Assembly (NCBI GenBank): GCA_036008175.1
Contig: DASYOB010000098.1
Location: 10,467-74,466, forward strand
Reading direction: 5' to 3'
DNA: 64,000 nt
From: DATARH01 sp036008175
GTDB taxonomy: Bacteria; Pseudomonadota; Alphaproteobacteria; ATCC43930; CGMCC-115725
A program made the position numbers and the translations under genes. Shown one piece after another: positions 43,561-52,408 of the stretch. Numbering within the stretch: position 1 is the first letter of the stretch; every line of letters starts with the position of its first letter. The notes beneath the pieces were generated by a model. It was not told the DNA's origin. It saw only the letters and a list, made by a program, of their open reading frames with translations, and did not search any database.

Positions 43561-44460
43561 TCAATGATTTGCGCGCGGCGCGAGCAGAGCGAGATATTCC
43601 CAGGCAAAGGTTGCGGCGGCGAGCGCGGTGATTTCCGCCACATCGTAGGGCGGCGACACCTCGACCACATCCATGCCCTGGAACGACAGCCCGGCGAGCC
43701 GGCGCAGAATCGCCTGCGCCTGCCAGGTGAACAAACCGCCGATTTCCGGTGTGCCGGTGCCCGGTGCGAAGGCCGGGTCGAGCGCGTCGACATCGAAGCT
43801 CAGATAGGCCGGCCTGTCGCCGACGACCGCGCGGATGCGCTCGGCGGTCGTCCCCGGACTCTCTTCGTGCACCGTCTCGGCGAAGAGGATTGTGACGCCC
43901 TTGCCGACAGTCCAGTCATGGACGCTTTTGTCCATCGGCGAACGGATGCCGACCTGCACTGTATGATGCGGATCGATCAGCCGCTCCTCGATCGCATGGT
44001 AGAACGGCGAGCCGTGGCCAAAACGCTGGCCAAAGCTTTCCGGCCAGGTATCGACATGCGCGTCGAAATGCACCAGCGCAAGCGGCCCGGTGCGCGCCGC
44101 CAGCGCCCGTAGCAGCGCCAGGGTTATCGTGTGGTCGCCGCCGAGGGCGACGAGGTGGTTCAGCGGCTTTGCCTGCGCTTCGATCGCCTTCAACGTACCT
44201 TGGATGTCGCCGTGAACGATGCGGAAATCACCGATATCGGCGATGTCGCTCTCGGCCGGCGCGCTGCCGGCGATCGGATGGTCGCCATCCACCAGCATGC
44301 GGCTCGCCTGCCGTATCGCCGCCGGCCCGAAGCGGGCGCCGGGCCGGTTCGAGGTGCCGAGATCATAGGGAATGCCGGCGATCGAGATCGCCGCGTTGGG
44401 GTCGCTGCGCTCAATGCCGAGAAAGCTTGGCCGCACGGCAAAGGTTGGGGTGTCGGTCAT
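43561..44460 (-). CDS. speB: Agmatinase/ureohydrolase family
   Basis: Binuclear manganese enzyme that splits agmatine to putrescine and urea. Metal-binding blocks are LGGDHTITL, VHFDAHVDTW and SFDVDALDPAFAPGTGTPE. RSPMDKSVHDW and SFQGMDVVEVSPPYD follow. Length 299 aa fits. It lies upstream of odc in the same direction, so the pair gives two routes to putrescine. Other guanidino substrates cannot be excluded. Confidence 0.9.
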   Translation of the reverse strand: MTDTPTFAVRPSFLGIERSDPNAAISIAGIPYDLGTSNRPGARFGPAAIRQASRMLVDGDHPIAGSAPAESDIADIGDFRIVHGDIQGTLKAIEAQAKPLNHLVALGGDHTITLALLRALAARTGPLALVHFDAHVDTWPESFGQRFGHGSPFYHAIEERLIDPHHTVQVGIRSPMDKSVHDWTVGKGVTILFAETVHEESPGTTAERIRAVVGDRPAYLSFDVDALDPAFAPGTGTPEIGGLFTWQAQAILRRLAGLSFQGMDVVEVSPPYDVAEITALAAATFAWEYLALLAPRANH

Positions 44461-44504
44461 GTCGCTAATATGGGAAGCGCCCGATCACGGCCCCAGCCTC
44501 GCCG

Positions 44505-44972
44505 CTACAGCGGCTTTTCATAGAACAGGCTGGTGGCGATGCGATTCGGCGGGAGCTCGGCGTAATGGCCGAACGGCTCGCGGGCCCGAAAACCGCACCG
44601 CTCGTAAAGCCCTATTGCCGCCGCCTGCAGCGTCCCTGTTTCCAGCCGCAACATCGGCTTGCCGACGTTGCGCGCTTCCGTCTCAAGTCTGCCGAGCAGC
44701 GCCTTGCCGATGCCGCGCCCGCGTGCCGCCTCGCGGGTGTACATGCGCTTCACTTCGGCATAATCGTCGAACAAAGCGAGCGCCCCGCAACCGACCGCTG
44801 CGTCGCCTATTTGCGCCATGAAAAAGCGCACATTCGGCTGGAACACCTGCTCGATCGAGAGACCGTGCCGCTGCTCCGGTTCATAGAGAGCGCCAAGCAC
44901 CTCGTCCAGTTCCGCGATCAGCGCCCTCGCGTCGGGTGTCGGACCGGAAAGACGCTCGATCGTGATGCCCAT
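44505..44972 (-). CDS. GNAT family N-acetyltransferase
   Basis: 155-residue acetyltransferase. The acetyl-CoA pyrophosphate loop is RGRGIGKALLGRLETEA, preceded by VKRMYTREAARG and followed by LETGTLQAAAIGLYERCGF, the usual C-terminal motif. It fits the small-molecule GNAT group (YobR/PanZ-like). It lies 25 bp downstream of the thiolase in the same direction and may share its transcript. Substrate unknown. Confidence 0.88.
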   Translation of the reverse strand: MGITIERLSGPTPDARALIAELDEVLGALYEPEQRHGLSIEQVFQPNVRFFMAQIGDAAVGCGALALFDDYAEVKRMYTREAARGRGIGKALLGRLETEARNVGKPMLRLETGTLQAAAIGLYERCGFRAREPFGHYAELPPNRIATSLFYEKPL

Positions 44973-44997
44973 CGCCGCCGTTTTTCGGAGGTCCGGC

Positions 44998-46200
44998 TTA
45001 CACCCGCTCGATGACCGTGGCGATGCCCTGGCCGACGCCGACGCACATCGCCACGAGCGCGTAGCGGCCGCCGGTCCGCTGCAATTGCCGCGCGGCGGTC
45101 AACGCGATGCGCGGCCCCGAGGCGCCGAGCGGGTGGCCGATCGCGATGGCGCCGCCATTCGGGTTGACCCGGCTGTCGTCAAAGCCGACCTCGAGCCCGC
45201 GCAGGCAGGCCAGCACCTGCGCCGCGAACGCCTCGTTGATCTCGATCACGTCGATGTCGTTAATCGACAACCCGGCGCGTTCCAACGCCTTTTTCGCCGC
45301 CGGCACCGGGCCATAGCCCATAATCCGCGGCTCGACCCCGGCGACGCCGGTGGACAGGATCCGGGCGATCGGCTGCGCACCGGCGGCGTCTCCCGCTTTG
45401 CGGCTGGCGACGATCATCGCCACCGCGCCGTCGTTGATGCCCGAGGCGTTGCCGGCGGTGGTGATGCCGTCCTTGAACAACGGGCGCAGCTTGGCGAGCG
45501 CCTCCATGTCGGTCTGCGGCCGCGGGTGCTCGTCTTCCGCCACCGTGACCGGGCCGGCGCGGCCGCCCGGCACCTCGACCGCGGTGATCTCGCCGGCGAA
45601 AAAGCCGTCCGCCTTGGCCGCGGCGTATTTCTTCTGCGAGCCGGCGGCGAAGGTGTCGGCCGCCTCGCGGGTGATCTGGTATTCGCGGGCAAGGTTATCG
45701 GCGGTTTCCGGCATCGTGTCGGCGCCATAGCGGCCCTCGACCTTCGGGTTCGGGAAGCGCGCGCCGATCGTCGAGTCGAAGACCCGCGCGTCGCGGCTGT
45801 AGGCGCTCTCCGCCTTGCCCATCACAAACGGCGCGCGGCTCATGCTCTCGACCCCGCCAGCGACAAACACGTCGCCCTCGCCGCAGGTGATCGCCTGCGC
45901 CGCCATCGCGATCGCGTTGAGGCCGCTGCCGCAATTGCGCTGCAGCACCGCGCCCGGAATCTCGATCGGCAATCCGGCGACGAGCGCGGCGTGACGGGCG
46001 ACGCAGCGGCTGTCCTCGCCGGCCTGGTTGGCGCAGCCGACGACGACATCCTCGACCTTCTCCGGCGAGAAACCGCTCTCGGCGACGACCTTGGCGATGA
46101 TTCCGGCGAGCATGTCGTCGGGCCGCATCCGGGCAAGCGCGCCGGCATGGCGCCCGAACGGGCTGCGCAAACCGGTATAGAGATAGGCGTCGAGGGGCAT
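44998..46200 (-). CDS. Acetyl-CoA C-acyltransferase, beta-ketoadipyl-CoA thiolase-like
   Basis: Degradative thiolase. The acyl-acceptor Cys is in LQRNCGSGLNAIAMAAQ, the catalytic His in AIAIGHPLGASGPRIALT and the second Cys in MCVGVGQGIATVIE. The N-terminal YTGLRSPFGRHAGAL and VVVGCANQAGEDSRCVAR resemble PcaF/PaaJ beta-ketoadipyl-CoA thiolases more than the PHB-type enzyme found at 58 kb. A PcaB-like gene at 61.4 kb hints at aromatic breakdown, though the rest of that pathway is not here. Confidence 0.9.
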   Translation of the reverse strand: MPLDAYLYTGLRSPFGRHAGALARMRPDDMLAGIIAKVVAESGFSPEKVEDVVVGCANQAGEDSRCVARHAALVAGLPIEIPGAVLQRNCGSGLNAIAMAAQAITCGEGDVFVAGGVESMSRAPFVMGKAESAYSRDARVFDSTIGARFPNPKVEGRYGADTMPETADNLAREYQITREAADTFAAGSQKKYAAAKADGFFAGEITAVEVPGGRAGPVTVAEDEHPRPQTDMEALAKLRPLFKDGITTAGNASGINDGAVAMIVASRKAGDAAGAQPIARILSTGVAGVEPRIMGYGPVPAAKKALERAGLSINDIDVIEINEAFAAQVLACLRGLEVGFDDSRVNPNGGAIAIGHPLGASGPRIALTAARQLQRTGGRYALVAMCVGVGQGIATVIERV

Positions 46201-46322
46201 TGTCAGCTCCGTCGCGGGAGATTGAGGCGTGCAGTGACGCGCGGCGGCCCGCCACTGTCAAGCATCGGAGCGAGGTTGAACCTGCTCACCTGCTTTTCCT
46301 GCTTCAAGGGAGGCGGGGAGCG

Positions 46323-46347
46323 CGGATAGCGCCTCAGTTTGAGTTTC
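46323..46347 (+). repeat. Left terminal inverted repeat
   Basis: The core is GCCTCAGTTTGAGTTTC (46331-46347), matched by the right arm at 16 of 17 positions. It lies about 120 bp upstream of the thiolase start and directly after GGGGAGCG. Confidence 0.65.
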
Positions 46348-46395
46348 TGTGATGGTGGGAGCCAACTCGCCCTTCTCGCCTGCTATGTTTCTCCA

Positions 46396-47217
46396 ATGCT
46401 TGGCCAAGGTTCAGCGAACATCTCGTCTCCAGTGCTCCTCCACGCAGAGGCGTGGGCCGAGGCGTATGAGTTAATCGACCTTCAGCTTTCTCCCTTGGGG
46501 CTAAGGGCCATCGAAGCCCTGGGTCTGTATTCGGGGGATATTGTCCTCGATATTGGGTGCGGAGCGGGGCAGACCCTTCTCCAACTCGCCGAGCGGGTCG
46601 GAACTGAAGGGCAGGTGATCGGGGTGGACGTGGCCCCGTTGCTCCTTGAAATTGCCAAGCGGAGAACCGAGCCGCTCAGCCAGGTGAGATTGATCCAGGC
46701 AGACGCTCAGTCCTTGGATTTGCGGGCTGAGAGTACGGATGCCGTGTTCTCTCGATTCGGTGTGATGACCTTCAACGATCCGGTCGGGGCTTTCGCCAAC
46801 TTCCGTAGAATTCTGAAGCCGTCAGGTGCGCTGGCATTTTGTTGCTGGCGCTCCGTCCAAGAGAACGAGTTGGATCACCTTCCGCTCTCCGCAACGGGAC
46901 TCCAGTCGATCGACGAGAGACCGTTCAGCTTTGCCGATCCCGGATACATACGCAGTACCCTTGAGGCGGCGGGATTCAGCGAGATCATCATCCAATCGCA
47001 CGATGAAAAGGTCTCGAGCGGCGATCTCGACGCGATGACCTGGGTGCTTCTGAAAGTGGGGGCGCTTGGAAAGATTGTTCGCGAAAACCCTGCTATGCGA
47101 GCGTCTGCCGAGCCTCTATTGCGAGAGGCCCTGGCTGCCCTGGGCGACCCCTCTAGGGTGCAGCTCTTGGCTTCCGTCTGGATCGTGACTGCGCGAGCTG
47201 GAGCAGCGACCCGGTAG
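46396..47217 (+). CDS. Class I SAM-dependent methyltransferase, cassette passenger
   Basis: 273-residue UbiE/COQ5-like methyltransferase. The SAM site reads VLDIGCGAGQTLLQLAERVG, the acidic loop GVDVAPLLLEIAKRR, and motif II AVFSRFGVMTFNDPVGAFAN. A C-terminal helical region follows. The ATG at 46396 is used; a TTG at 46339 extends into the left inverted repeat and is less likely. Base composition and codon use differ from neighbouring genes, suggesting recent transfer. Substrate unknown. Confidence 0.82.
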   Translation: MLGQGSANISSPVLLHAEAWAEAYELIDLQLSPLGLRAIEALGLYSGDIVLDIGCGAGQTLLQLAERVGTEGQVIGVDVAPLLLEIAKRRTEPLSQVRLIQADAQSLDLRAESTDAVFSRFGVMTFNDPVGAFANFRRILKPSGALAFCCWRSVQENELDHLPLSATGLQSIDERPFSFADPGYIRSTLEAAGFSEIIIQSHDEKVSSGDLDAMTWVLLKVGALGKIVRENPAMRASAEPLLREALAALGDPSRVQLLASVWIVTARAGAATR

Positions 47218-47253
47218 CGGAGCCTTCCAACGTCCGCAAGCGGTTCGGAAGCC

Positions 47254-47278
47254 GAAATTCAAACTGAGGCACTACCGG
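47254..47278 (-). repeat. Right terminal inverted repeat
   Basis: Reverse complement of the left arm with 4 mismatches in 25. GAAATTCAAACTGAGGC (47254-47270) is the core. GGGGAGCG (47277-47284) follows, overlapping by two bases, as the matching direct repeat. Confidence 0.65.
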
Positions 47279-47380
47279 GGAGCGATAATTTACCAGCCAA
47301 ACTAGGGCGTCCGGCCGAATGCTCTTCAATGCGCGGCGCCCGCAGCTTAGTTTAAGGAGCCGGGTCGAGGAGGAAGAGCG

Positions 47381-48325
<945 letters not shown>

Positions 48326-48392
48326 GGGACTCAATCGGGCGGATTTCTGGCCCGCGGCTTGCTAGGCTGGCGCGTCCAGCCGGAGATCCCGC

Positions 48393-48605
48393 ATGTCCGA
48401 ACCGATATCCGCCGAGCGCTTCGCCTATATCGCGCAGCGCGCCGGCCTAGACCCTGAGAAGATCGGCGCCGAGCGCTTCGAGGAATTGCGCCAGGGCACC
48501 CGCTTTGTCGAGCGCATGCAGCGCACGGTCAGGCGACCGCTCGGTGGACAGCCAAGAGAACGCGCGGCCGAGCCGGCGCATATTTTCGTTCATCCGAAGG
48601 CGTGA
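48393..48605 (+). CDS. Small GatC/AtzG-like protein, likely amidase partner
   Basis: 70-residue soluble protein: a helical N-terminal half (AERFAYIAQRAGLDPEKIGA) and a C-terminal tail AEPAHIFVHPKA. This helix-then-extended-tail form, with a PA-x-(I/V)-F ending, is like AtzG and GatC, which wrap around their amidase subunit. The stop overlaps a GTG of the amidase frame (GTGA), so translation is probably coupled. The identification is inferred from context and pattern. Confidence 0.55.
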   Translation: MSEPISAERFAYIAQRAGLDPEKIGAERFEELRQGTRFVERMQRTVRRPLGGQPRERAAEPAHIFVHPKA

Positions 48606-48613
48606 GGCGCGCG

Positions 48614-50059
48614 ATGGCCCAATCCATCGGCGACCCGACCCAGCTATCGCTCGCCGGAGCCAGCCGCGCGATCACCGAGGGCGCGCTGTCGCCGGTCGCC
48701 CTGACCGAAGGCTATCTCGACCGCATCGCCGCGCTCGACGGCGAATTGCACAGTTATGTCCTGGTGCTGACCGACGAGGCGCTGACCGCCGCGATGGCGG
48801 CCGAGGCCGACATTCGCGCCGGCCGCTCGCGCGGCAAGCTGCACGGCATCCCGATCGGGCTCAAGGACATCTACAAGACGCGCGGTATCCGCACCACCGC
48901 CGGCTCGCGCGTCTATCTCGATCACGTGCCCGAGGAAGACGCCGAGACCTGGGTCCGGCTGCACGATGCCGGCGCCATCCTGCTCGGCAAGCAGGAGACG
49001 CATGAGTTCGCAATCGGCGGGCCGGATTTCACCCTGCCCTTCCCGCCGGCGCGCAACCCGTGGAACACCGAGCACTATCCCGCCGGCTCGTCGAGCGGAA
49101 CGGCGGCGGCGGTCGGCGCGCATCTCTGCGCCGCCGGCATGGGTTCCGACACCGGCGGCTCGATCCGCGGCCCGGCGGCCTATTGCGGCATCGTCGGACT
49201 GAAGCCGACCTACGGCCGGCTCAGCCGGCGCGGCGTGTTCCCGCTGTCCTATACGCTCGACCATTGCGGCCCCTTGACCCGCACGGTCGAGGATTGCGCG
49301 TGGATGCTGCAGGCGCTGGCCGGGCACGATCCAAAGGATCCGGCGTCTGTCGACATGCCGGTGCCGGATTACGCGAGGGCGCTGACCCCGCGCATCGACG
49401 GGTTGTCGATCGGGGTCATCCGGCACTGGCACGAGGAGGACGCCGTCGCCGGCTTCGGACCGGAAAGCACGCCGTCGCCCGCCTATATTGCCGCTTTCGA
49501 CGCCGCCTGCCGGACACTGGAGAGCCTCGGCGCTCGCCTGCGTGACATTCGCCTCTCGCCGCTGCTCGATTATGCCGACACCAACCGGCTGATCATGCTG
49601 TCGGAGGCTTTTGCGCTGCACGAGACGGATTTCCGCGAACGGCCGCATCTATTCGGCCGGCAGATGTTTGCGCGGATTGGGCTCGGCGCGTTCCTGAGCG
49701 CGGCCGATTACGTCGAGGCGATGCGGCAGCGCCGCGAGCTGTGCCTCGAAATGGCCGGAGCGCTAGGCGAAGTCGATCTGATCGTCTCCGCCAACTACAC
49801 CGGTCCGGCGCCGCGCATCGACGCGGTCGGCACCTGGGGGGTGTTCGAGCGCGCCTCCTACACCGCTCCCTACAACATCACCGGTTTGCCGGCGCTGTCG
49901 GTGCCGATCGGCTTTGAGGACGCCCTGCCGCTCGCCTTCCAGATCGCCGCCAGGCCGTTCGACGAAGCCGGCGTGCTGCGCGCCGGCTTCGCTTTCGAGC
50001 AGGCGGCCGGGATCTACCGCCAGCAGCCGCCGATGGCGGCCTCGCTGCCGGCGCGGTGA
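48614..50059 (+). CDS. Amidase signature family enzyme (AtzE/GatA-like)
   Basis: Ser-cisSer-Lys amidase of 481 aa. The catalytic Lys is in IPIGLKDIYKTRG, the cis-Ser in YPAGSSSGTAAAVGAH, and the nucleophile in GSDTGGSIRGPAAYCGIVG. The ATG at 48614 is preferred because GAGG lies 6 nt before it; a GTG at 48602 is the alternative and overlaps the small upstream gene. With its GatC/AtzG-like neighbour it may act as a heterodimeric hydrolase of a ureide or amide, not as a tRNA amidotransferase, because there is no gatB here. Confidence 0.88.
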   Translation: MAQSIGDPTQLSLAGASRAITEGALSPVALTEGYLDRIAALDGELHSYVLVLTDEALTAAMAAEADIRAGRSRGKLHGIPIGLKDIYKTRGIRTTAGSRVYLDHVPEEDAETWVRLHDAGAILLGKQETHEFAIGGPDFTLPFPPARNPWNTEHYPAGSSSGTAAAVGAHLCAAGMGSDTGGSIRGPAAYCGIVGLKPTYGRLSRRGVFPLSYTLDHCGPLTRTVEDCAWMLQALAGHDPKDPASVDMPVPDYARALTPRIDGLSIGVIRHWHEEDAVAGFGPESTPSPAYIAAFDAACRTLESLGARLRDIRLSPLLDYADTNRLIMLSEAFALHETDFRERPHLFGRQMFARIGLGAFLSAADYVEAMRQRRELCLEMAGALGEVDLIVSANYTGPAPRIDAVGTWGVFERASYTAPYNITGLPALSVPIGFEDALPLAFQIAARPFDEAGVLRAGFAFEQAAGIYRQQPPMAASLPAR

Positions 50060-50613
50060 CCGGCCGGCGCGCCGGCCTCTTCGCGCTGGCGCTGTGGGCA
50101 GCGGCGGGCGCCGGCTGCGGCGCCGTCGGAGATAATTTGGAGCTGACCGACGCGCAACAGGTCATCGCCGGCATGAAGCTCGGGCCGTCCGACTTGAAGG
50201 CGCTTGGCAGCGTCGATCGTTCCGACCGCCGCTATCGGGTGGGCGAGCCGATCGCGCTGACCCTGCAGGTCAACAAGAATGCCTATGCTGCGGTACTGCG
50301 CGTGCTGCCGAACGGCGCGACGACGATCATTTTCCCGAACAAGGATAATCCCTCGGCGGAAGTGGCGGCGAACACCCTCGTCAAGGTGGCGGCCGTCCCC
50401 GCCGACACGCCCGGCACGGTGTTGTTCGAATTCATCGTCTCGGGCTCTGGCGACTCCTTTCTGTTCGATCGCAAGCGCGCGGAAGCAGGGACCCATGCCG
50501 AACTCGGCGCGACGACACGCACCATCGCCAAGGAGATCACGATGTCGCTGAAGCCGGGTCCGGGCCGCGACACCGCCGGGGCGCATCTCGCCGTGCGGGT
50601 CGAAGCGCCTTAG
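50056..50613 (+). CDS. DUF4384 exported protein
   Basis: 185-residue protein with an N-terminal hydrophobic signal (RRAGLFALALWAAAGAGCG). The following region is DUF4384-like: YRVGEPIALTLQVNKNAYAA and VLRVLPNGATTIIFPNKDNP. The Cys after AGAG could be lipidated, but the -3 residue is not Leu. It starts at GTG overlapping the amidase stop, so it is in the same operon. Function unknown. Confidence 0.75.
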   Translation: MTGRRAGLFALALWAAAGAGCGAVGDNLELTDAQQVIAGMKLGPSDLKALGSVDRSDRRYRVGEPIALTLQVNKNAYAAVLRVLPNGATTIIFPNKDNPSAEVAANTLVKVAAVPADTPGTVLFEFIVSGSGDSFLFDRKRAEAGTHAELGATTRTIAKEITMSLKPGPGRDTAGAHLAVRVEAP

Positions 50614-50614
50614 C

Positions 50615-50944
50615 TCAGCCGACCGGCACGAAATCGTAGACGCCGACGCCCTGGATGATCAGGAACCTGCAAGGGCCGCCGCTCTCGCCCTGAACATGAT
50701 GAGCCGTCTTCGGCGGCACCGCGCAGCGCTGTCCCGGTTCGAGCCGATAGGTATGCCGCGGCGCCCGCGTCTCGACCACGACAGGGCCTTCGAGGCAGAC
50801 GAAGCTGTCCGTGATCTCGTTGTGATAGTGCCAGGGCACCTCCTGCCCGGCGGCGAGGGTCAGCACCGACACGCGCAGATCGGCGCTCTCGGCGACGATC
50901 TCGCGGCCGGCGATCTCGTAATTGCTGCGCGAGCGGATCTGCAT
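50615..50944 (-). CDS. Cupin-domain protein
   Basis: 109-residue single-domain cupin. Motif 1 reads PWHYHNEITDSFVCLEG with two His and one Glu; motif 2 is PGQRCAVPPKTAHHV. This metal-binding barrel is used by many small enzymes and binding proteins. Its stop is one base from that of the convergent DUF4384 gene. An AT-rich stretch (50945-50960) lies just upstream of the ATG. Substrate unknown. Confidence 0.87.
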   Translation of the reverse strand: MQIRSRSNYEIAGREIVAESADLRVSVLTLAAGQEVPWHYHNEITDSFVCLEGPVVVETRAPRHTYRLEPGQRCAVPPKTAHHVQGESGGPCRFLIIQGVGVYDFVPVG

Positions 50945-51008
50945 ATTTTATATTTTCTGTCTGCGAATGCTCGGCCGTAATTCTGTCACCGCGCGCAGAG
51001 CCAGACAA

Positions 51009-51461
51009 TCAGTTCGGCGCGCAGGACAGATCGGTGCCGGTGAACAGCGGCGCCAACCCCGAAGCACCGCTGGGCGGACAAATAACCCAGTTCTCCGCCG
51101 TCCCCGAGCCGGAAGAATTTCCGGCGCCAGTGGTCGCCGCGCCGCCCGAGGAGGTCGTAGTGCCGCGCGAGGTTGTTCCCGCCGATCCGCTCGGGGCGGT
51201 CGAGCTCGAGCTGGATGTGGTGCCGCTCGCCGCAGCAGTCGTTCCGGCCGTCGTGGAGGTGGTGGTAGTGGCGGTGGTCGGGCTTCCGGTCGTCGTCAAT
51301 GACGGTGCGATGGGTAGCGCCACCGCCCCACCTGAGGTCGGGAAGCCGTTACGCGTCGCGGCGCTGCCGACATTCCCCGTAGTTGGGGTCGCGACCTGGG
51401 CCAGGGCGGGCCTGGCGGCGGCGAGCAGCAGGGCAATCGCGAACAGCGATGCACGCGTCAT
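51009..51461 (-). CDS. Secreted Thr/Ser-rich low-complexity protein
   Basis: 150-residue exported protein. A signal peptide (TRASLFAIALLLAAARPALA) ends before QVATPTTG. Residues ~60-120 are almost all Thr, Ser, Gly and Ala (TTTTSTTAGTTAAASGTTSS), followed by a conserved-looking tail with two Cys (ENWVICPPSG and DLSCAPN). ATG 51461 is used; 51479 is an alternative. An antisense frame on the other strand has no signal peptide and is taken as a shadow. Function unknown; a cell-surface linker is inferred. Confidence 0.6.
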   Translation of the reverse strand: MTRASLFAIALLLAAARPALAQVATPTTGNVGSAATRNGFPTSGGAVALPIAPSLTTTGSPTTATTTTSTTAGTTAAASGTTSSSSSTAPSGSAGTTSRGTTTSSGGAATTGAGNSSGSGTAENWVICPPSGASGLAPLFTGTDLSCAPN

Positions 51462-51602
51462 ATCGAAGCAACGTGCCATTGCGTGACGGGTTCCGCGGCA
51501 GCCGGTCCCAGATCGGGGCGCGGTGAAACCGCGTGACAATGGCCGGAGATCGGATGACGCTTCGTGCTCCATATGATGCCTCACTCGAAGGACTCCCCCG
51601 CC

Positions 51603-52343
51603 ATGTACGAACAGGATGTCATCATCACCACCAAATACGGCCAAATGCCGAGCTTTGTGGCATGCCCCGACGGCCCCGGCCAAGCCTCGCAGCACCCCGC
51701 CATCATCTTCTACATGGATGCGCCCGGCATTCGCGAGGAGCTGCGCAACATGACGCGGCGCATCGCCAAGCATGGCTATTTCGCGGTGCTGCCCGACATG
51801 TATTACCGGCTCGGCACGCTGCGCTTCGATGTCAACCGGCGCGACGACGCGATGTTTCAGTGCATGCGGGCGGCGATGAACAGCCTGACCAACGCGATGG
51901 TCATGGACGACACCGCCGGGATCCTCGGCTTCATCGACGCGCAGGACAAGGCGAAGCCCGGCCCGGTCGGTTGCGTCGGCTACTGCATGAGCGGGCAGTA
52001 CATCACCGCCGCCGCGGCGACATTTCCGCACCGTATCGCCTCGGCGGCTTCGCTCTACGGCGTCGGTATCATCACCGACAAAGAGGATTCGCCGCACCTT
52101 TCCCTCAACAACGTCAAGGGCGAGCTGTACTACGCCTTCGCCGAGACCGACCGCAGCGTGCCCGAGCACATCCCGGGTGAATTGAAGGGCCTCCTCGAAA
52201 AGCACGGCATCAAGCACGAGCTGAAGGTCTTTCCCGGCACCGAGCACGGCTTCGCGTTCAATGAGCGCGCGGTTTACAACACGCTGGCGGCCGAGGAGAC
52301 CTGGGACAAAATGTTCGCGCTGTGGGGCCGCACGCTGAAATAG
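51603..52343 (+). CDS. Dienelactone hydrolase-family protein
   Basis: 246-residue alpha/beta hydrolase. The nucleophile elbow VGCVGYCMSGQYITAAA has Cys in the position of dienelactone hydrolase, with the His in GTEHGFAFNERAVYN; LPDMYYRLG is also typical. ATG 51603 is used as family homology starts there. Dienelactone hydrolases cut lactones of chlorocatechol pathways, but many relatives have other roles. It converges with the large transporter-like gene. Confidence 0.88.
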   Translation: MYEQDVIITTKYGQMPSFVACPDGPGQASQHPAIIFYMDAPGIREELRNMTRRIAKHGYFAVLPDMYYRLGTLRFDVNRRDDAMFQCMRAAMNSLTNAMVMDDTAGILGFIDAQDKAKPGPVGCVGYCMSGQYITAAAATFPHRIASAASLYGVGIITDKEDSPHLSLNNVKGELYYAFAETDRSVPEHIPGELKGLLEKHGIKHELKVFPGTEHGFAFNERAVYNTLAAEETWDKMFALWGRTLK

Positions 52344-52364
52344 GCAGCGCATAGATTTGGATGC

Positions 52365-52408
52365 CGCTCGCTACCGCGCCGGCTGCAATAACGGCGCGGT
52401 AGCGAGCG
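52365..52408. terminator. 17-bp perfect inverted repeat over the stop codon of the large transporter-like gene
   Basis: 52365-52381 pairs perfectly with 52392-52408 around a 10-nt loop. It starts 22 bp after the dienelactone hydrolase stop and covers the last dozen codons and stop of the convergent 1051-aa gene. No T-run is present on either side, so it is either a bidirectional terminator without a U-tract or a stability hairpin. Confidence 0.55.

Larger units (their letters stand above)
46323..47276. mobile_element. Putative mobile insertion cassette carrying a methyltransferase, no transposase
   Basis: 954 bp between two 8-bp direct repeats (GGGGAGCG at 46315-46322 and 47277-47284). The ends are inverted: 46323-46347 matches the reverse complement of 47254-47278 at 21 of 25 positions, with GCCTCAGTTTGA identical. 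The only gene inside is a methyltransferase. Two 60-base rows of it counted by hand are about 60% and 55% GC, lower than the flanks, with codons such as AGA and TTG common. No transposase is encoded, so it would need one in trans. The 8-bp duplication would suit an IS1595-type element, but the family is not identified. Confidence 0.6.

Noticed and set aside
44962..46329. 455-codon plus-strand frame across the thiolase
   Set aside because: Mirror of a thiolase with all catalytic motifs on the other strand.
50945..50960. TATAAA-like box directly before the cupin ATG, suggesting a leaderless transcript
   Set aside because: A -10 box this close would place the transcript start at or after the ATG, and no -35 box was found.
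51603..52352. Upstream extension of the Thr/Ser-rich protein's frame on the minus strand
   Set aside because: It is antisense to dienelactone hydrolase, and the signal peptide begins only at 51461.
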